Below, piece after piece: positions 60,378-64,000 of a DNA stretch of 64,000 nt; position 1 is the first letter of the stretch; the number at the start of each line of letters is the position of its first letter. The translations under genes and the position numbers were made by a program. A model generated the notes under the pieces. The model ran no database searches, was not told the origin of the DNA, and saw only the letters and a program-made list of their open reading frames with translations. The stretch is from contig JAQTIE010000008.1 in NCBI GenBank assembly GCA_029433475.1, positions 124,001 through 188,000 of the forward strand. The letters are read 5' to 3'. This stretch comes from Neisseriaceae bacterium ESL0693 (GTDB lineage Bacteria > Pseudomonadota > Gammaproteobacteria > Burkholderiales > Neisseriaceae).

Positions 60378-60751
60378 TCGATCACCTTATCCAAGGCAAA
60401 CATTTCAATGTCAATGCGTGCTTCATTTTCCGCTTCGTACTGCTCGGAACATTCAGAACTGAAACAACCGATATAGCTGACACGTGCACTTTCTTTGCTG
60501 ATCGGATAAATAGTGATTTTGGCATTGGTGATGTTATCCCAGTCCACTTTGGTACCATCTACCGGAATGGCGGCGGTCACACTCAGTTTAAACTCAGTCA
60601 CCCCTTCCGAATAACCGCGGGCACGGCCACGGCGATTCATGGTTTTAACCACTTTCCGACCCGTAGTGGTGGTCGGTTTCACACTGATGATTTCGACTTC
60701 CTGTCCGTTGACTTCCATAATCACCGCACCGGCGTAAGTTGCATCACTCAT
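60374..60751 (-). CDS. Tail tube protein (Mu gpM)
   Basis: A 125-residue protein that forms the inner tube. GAVIMEVNGQEVEIISVKP, NRRGRARGYSEGVTEFKLSV and VDWDNITNAKITIYP are typical of Mu gpM. Length is close to the family's (118). It follows the sheath by 77 bases. Confidence 0.9.
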   Translation of the reverse strand: MSDATYAGAVIMEVNGQEVEIISVKPTTTTGRKVVKTMNRRGRARGYSEGVTEFKLSVTAAIPVDGTKVDWDNITNAKITIYPISKESARVSYIGCFSSECSEQYEAENEARIDIEMFALDKVIE

Positions 60752-60828
60752 AAATTCAAACCTCTATATTAATATTAAATGTCAGTATGGATGGATTAAC
60801 AGATTCTTTAAGCTGTTAATGCCGTTAA

Positions 60829-62247
60829 TTACAGATATAAATCAATCCGCGCTGCAAACACATGCAGACCATTGACCACATCAGCCGGAATCACAACGTC
60901 CAGACGGTTTGGGTCGCTGGCATTGCGCTGTACAATCAATTTGTCTTTATTGGCCATCACTTCTTCCAGAATTTCAGCCTGTTCGCATTGATTCAATACA
61001 TCCAGAATTTCAGAACGCACCCGCGCCGGGGTTTTATCTGACAGTTTTTCACGCGGAAAACGCAAGGCAATGCGCTGATCAACCGCATCACGTACATAAT
61101 CCAGCGTACGGATGGTGGTAATGTCCAGTAAAGCCGGGTCATCCGTACCGGTAGCATTAGTGGTATAAGTAGAGACAGCGCGCATGATCTGGACTTTATT
61201 GGAAACGATCTGCAACGGTGTCACACCACTATATAGCGCGTTATTGAATTCCGCCCACATTGGCCAATCGGCATCAGGCGTGATAGACAACCCTTTAATT
61301 TCCAGGGTATTTAACGGGCGTGCCGGATCTTCTTCGCCAGCAATCACCGCCGCATAACCGGCCACAATCAGGGCACTGGCTTCAAATGCATTTTTATACC
61401 AGGCCAGGGTAATGCGGCCATTATTGAGTTTAGCCGCAATCGCCTTAGCATCATCCAATGTACCGTTACAGCCCAGTACACCGATGGTGCCGCGTTTTTC
61501 CGTGGCATCGGAAACACGGTCAACATGTTCGGCCAGTAATTTAGCGTTGGCCTCATCATTGAAAACACTGCAAATAACATGATAGCGCTTACCGGCCACC
61601 ACATCTAAAGCGGCTTGAATGTCTACATTACCAGCGCCCTCGGCCATGTCTTTGGCAGATACAACAACATCAGCTGCGGTACAGTTTACCGTGATATTGA
61701 TTTCATTACCGATCTCGCCCGCATTGACGGCGATAAGTTCAATACCATTGGATGTTGCTGTGGCGATAACCTGACTGTTGCCACTATGATTAATCAAATC
61801 AACGGCACGGCTGGCCAGATCAGCCACAGTAGCACCGGTACTGACGCTTAACTGATAATGCTCTGTACCGATGGTAAACGTCAGTAATCCCGTGCTTGAG
61901 GCCACGCCATCAAGTACAATACCGCCGCGGGCTCTGGCGCTGGTATTCAAATCATCAGCGATGCCGATAACGGTTAAATCCAGATAGGGATTATTGGTAA
62001 ACGCCTGTGTCACACAACGATGCGCCCAGCTGCCGGCACCGAATAACTCAGCAGCATCCACATCACTGAATAACTGTACTGGTGTCAGAGCCGGTTGTTT
62101 AGCGGCGTCTGTCTGTGGCGCAATCAACAGCATTTTCTGCGGATTATTAGGTAAGCCGCGTACGGCATTACGGGTATTGAATTCGATATAACGTCCGGGC
62201 ACGCGAATGGCAGCCGAAATCGTATCAAATGAGATTTGTTCAGTCAT
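60829..62247 (-). CDS. Contractile tail sheath protein (Mu gpL)
   Basis: A 472-residue sheath subunit. It opens TEQISFDTISAAIRVPGRYIEFNT, as Mu gpL does. The C-terminal half includes LDYVRDAVDQRIALRFPREKLSDKT, the sheath core. The presence of a full-length sheath shows the tail is contractile. It begins directly behind gp37 with AGAGGA as ribosome site. Confidence 0.93.
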   Translation of the reverse strand: MTEQISFDTISAAIRVPGRYIEFNTRNAVRGLPNNPQKMLLIAPQTDAAKQPALTPVQLFSDVDAAELFGAGSWAHRCVTQAFTNNPYLDLTVIGIADDLNTSARARGGIVLDGVASSTGLLTFTIGTEHYQLSVSTGATVADLASRAVDLINHSGNSQVIATATSNGIELIAVNAGEIGNEINITVNCTAADVVVSAKDMAEGAGNVDIQAALDVVAGKRYHVICSVFNDEANAKLLAEHVDRVSDATEKRGTIGVLGCNGTLDDAKAIAAKLNNGRITLAWYKNAFEASALIVAGYAAVIAGEEDPARPLNTLEIKGLSITPDADWPMWAEFNNALYSGVTPLQIVSNKVQIMRAVSTYTTNATGTDDPALLDITTIRTLDYVRDAVDQRIALRFPREKLSDKTPARVRSEILDVLNQCEQAEILEEVMANKDKLIVQRNASDPNRLDVVIPADVVNGLHVFAARIDLYL

Positions 62248-62248
62248 A

Positions 62249-62896
62249 TTAATCCTCTTGGTTTAATTTAATGTCATTATGAATAATGGCATGGTTGGTC
62301 GGGTCGTAAATACTGCTATTAATACAAGTCAGATCAGGATAAGGTACTGAAAGCTGACCTTCATACTGGCTGAATACCCAGTCAATATGTCGGGGATCAT
62401 CGGTATATTCCGGAAAACCGCCATCTTCAAAAGCAGTAAAATCCCAGATTGCCTTGAATTTCACTGTATCAATGGCCAATATGCCGTTTTGTCCGATCAT
62501 GTCTTTTAAAACCGTGCGTACTTTCTTAGGAACCAGGCCAAAGCTATTGAGTCGTCCGTCCAGCCGCTGGCCAGCCAATAGCCGCAACACCGCATCAACC
62601 AAGTCATCACTATTGATGTGCTGTATTGCCTGCTCTTGACCGGTAGCATCATCAACGGCATGTTGAGTGACACACATCACATTGAATGTTGCTATCTGCT
62701 GATAGCGTTGCCGGGCAGTATTCTGGGTTTTGATTTTGGCTTTTTTATACGTCACCCAGACGGCGGGCAGATCCAAAGTTGCATTCATGCCATGGGCGTT
62801 ATCAAATTCACCACGGTAAGCCTTAACCACACCAACCATTTTGCCAAGGCCTGCACGTAAACGTTCAATAATGACGTTTTCAATATCAGAAATCAT
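62249..62896 (-). CDS. Mu gp37-like protein (DUF1834, tail terminator position)
   Basis: A 215-residue protein starting MISDIENVIIERLRAGLG and including DLPAVWVTYKKAK. In Mu, gp37 lies between gp36 (head-tail joining) and the small gp38 before the sheath. Here gp36 and gp38 are missing and gp37 is first. It may cap the tail end where a head would join, which would be useful for a headless particle. Confidence 0.78.
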   Translation of the reverse strand: MISDIENVIIERLRAGLGKMVGVVKAYRGEFDNAHGMNATLDLPAVWVTYKKAKIKTQNTARQRYQQIATFNVMCVTQHAVDDATGQEQAIQHINSDDLVDAVLRLLAGQRLDGRLNSFGLVPKKVRTVLKDMIGQNGILAIDTVKFKAIWDFTAFEDGGFPEYTDDPRHIDWVFSQYEGQLSVPYPDLTCINSSIYDPTNHAIIHNDIKLNQED

Positions 62897-63847
62897 GATT
62901 TATTATCCTGTTGGGCTGCTTTGATTATTGGCTAATCCATCAGCTATTGCTTTTTATTCATCCATCCCTCACCATGCACAACACCTCATCGGCCGCATGG
63001 CTAAGATCATTGCCCTTATGTGGCCACATTCGACTCTGTACCTTCAATACATTTCAGATACAGCCTCAGAATCCGGCATCACATCACCTTTGCTGTTTCG
63101 ATGGCGAAATTATGTCGCGAATTGAATGGCTGAATAAGTAGACGCATTTCTACAGTTTCAGTAGCCCGGTATTAAGAAATCCACAGAAAATGGAAAATCA
63201 TCCATTGCAATGATGACAAACAGTAAAATCCGCCTTGCCCGAATCATCAGCATAAATCAGCCGGATATGATTTAATTTATTGTATTTAAATTTAATTAAA
63301 TAGATTCTCTGTCTTTGAGTAAAGAAGATCGTATCCATACCAGACTGATATCAGCCATTTGCTCTGTCTTTATATTTATTATGATGAAGATAAATAGCGA
63401 GTTATACCGATCAGCAATCACATGCCTGATGATTTATAAAATATTCAGGTATGATAAAATCATGTTGCTTTATCAAACATCTTGCTGTCTGGCATTCAAT
63501 CCACCATGACGATTGTTTTAACTCAATTGATTGAGCATATATAAATTAATGCATATAGCATATAAGATAATAAACAGCGGCTTTATTTATACAATCCTGT
63601 AAAAAACTTTAATTTAATAAGTCATTATTTTATTTAAATAAAACAGAAAATAGCCAGCGAAATAATTATTATTCTGGTCTGGCTCGAAAGACCGGTATAG
63701 AAAACGGGATGATTAAAACCCTGAATCAGCCAATGCGCATGCAATGATTCACCAGATGATCAATCTGATTCAACCGATATCAGACCTTATATTAAAACCA
63801 GCCTGATCAGGCTGGTTTCAAATCAATCTCCGGTCACAGATAAGGGT
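62897..63847. other. Spacer between the tail cluster and dut
   Basis: About 950 bases, AT-rich, expected to hold the promoter of the tail cluster. Several short frames exist but none has a good ribosome site or family resemblance. No regulator gene, no repressor and no phage lysis gene was found. A terminator for dut lies at 63791-63818. Confidence 0.5.
63791..63818 (-). terminator. Intrinsic terminator of dut
   Basis: Perfect 24-base palindrome AAACCAGCCTGA / TCAGGCTGGTTT (63795-63818); minus-strand U-rich sequence (TTTTAATA) follows. It is 30 bases beyond the dut stop. Confidence 0.8.
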
Positions 63848-64000
63848 TTAATGCTGGCCTGTACTGCCAAAACCACCCTCACCGCGCTCGCTGTGGGCAA
63901 ATTCATCCACCAGTTTAAAATCAGCCTGCACCACAGGCACAATCACCAGCTGGGCAATACGCATTAAAGGCTCAATAACAAAAGTATCCTGACCACGGTT
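63848..64000 (-). CDS. dut: dUTP diphosphatase, C-terminal part (gene cut by the window edge)
   Basis: The last 50 residues of dUTPase on the minus strand, open to the window's right edge. [19 protein letters not shown] is the conserved motif 4 region and [12 protein letters not shown], just before the stop, is motif 5, the flexible arm that closes over dUTP. The enzyme keeps uracil out of DNA. The start is outside the window. Confidence 0.95.
   Translation of the reverse strand, partial: NRGQDTFVIEPLMRIAQLVIVPVVQADFKLVDEFAHSERGEGGFGSTGQH

Larger units (their letters stand above)
49637..62896 (-). mobile_element. Mu-type contractile tail cluster without head genes (candidate tailocin or prophage remnant)
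   Basis: Thirteen genes on the minus strand follow the phage Mu late order: gp37, sheath, tube, chaperone (with frameshifted extension), tape measure, gp43, gp44, gp45, gp46, gp47, gp48, fibre, fibre assembly. Absent are transposase A/B, terminase, portal, protease, capsid, head-tail joining gp36, holin and lysin. All frames look intact. Flanks are ppk and dut, both normal chromosomal genes. Coding GC looks like that of neighbours, suggesting long residence. Confidence 0.8.

Noticed and set aside
49637-62896. Complete Mu-like prophage
   Set aside because: Transposase, capsid, portal, terminase and lysis genes are all missing from the window, and Mu end sequences were not recognised.
63315-63509. 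Possible 64-codon frame in the spacer before dut
   Set aside because: TTG start, no ribosome site, Ile/Met/Tyr-rich AT-driven composition and no family resemblance.

Overview
The window is a piece of a betaproteobacterial chromosome, most probably from the family Neisseriaceae. Gene order supports this: folC, a SPOR-domain gene, cvpA and purF run together, as do aroQ, accB, accC and prmA, and rpsP, rimM, trmD and rplS. Coding DNA is of moderate GC and the spacers are strongly AT-rich. A Snodgrassella-like bee-gut symbiont is my best guess, but this is an impression from gene content and base composition, not a proof.

Layout. 1-9,400: the end of hrpA, D-lactate dehydrogenase (dld), a ferritin-like protein, then purF, cvpA, a dedD-like gene and folC, followed by two small genes (a YgfX-like protein and an unknown one). 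9,400-17,300: a GlcD-like FAD enzyme, rnhA, groS-groL with a sigma-32-like promoter, tilS and accA. 17,800-28,300: the ribosomal rpsP operon, purM, a hydrolase/ferredoxin/spermidine-synthase-like group, purC, a yqjD-yqjE-yqjK envelope trio, dapD, fur, bamE and dapB. 28,450-33,085: a minimal type I-C CRISPR effector operon (cas5-cas8c-cas7, with a probable internal cas11c) beside a 1.3-kb AT-rich gene desert that holds one CRISPR-repeat-like sequence and a long hairpin. 33,086-49,110: moaC, mog, azlCD, pntAB, gloA, queA, aroQ-accB-accC-prmA, a zinc-ribbon membrane protein, argA, yggX, a serine-acetyltransferase-like gene and ppk. 49,600-62,900: a phage-Mu-type contractile tail cluster. 63,848 to the end: the 3' part of dut.

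Two accessory modules stand out. The first is the Cas operon. It can in principle build a crRNA-guided Cascade complex, but this window has no cas3 nuclease and no cas1, cas2 or cas4. It is either a decaying system or a binding-only complex. The second is the tail cluster. It has sheath, tube, tape measure, baseplate, spike, fibre and fibre chaperone, but no head, packaging, integration or lysis gene, which fits an R-type tailocin or a headless prophage remnant. Between the tube and tape-measure genes a tail-assembly-chaperone gene has a second open frame that can be reached only by a -1 ribosomal frameshift. Two intrinsic terminators divide the cluster into three blocks.

The rest is ordinary housekeeping: purine, diaminopimelate and fatty-acid synthesis, molybdenum cofactor, translation and protein folding. 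I saw no tRNA, rRNA or complete insertion sequence. Coordinates come from reading by eye; homology calls are from recognised motifs, not database searches.
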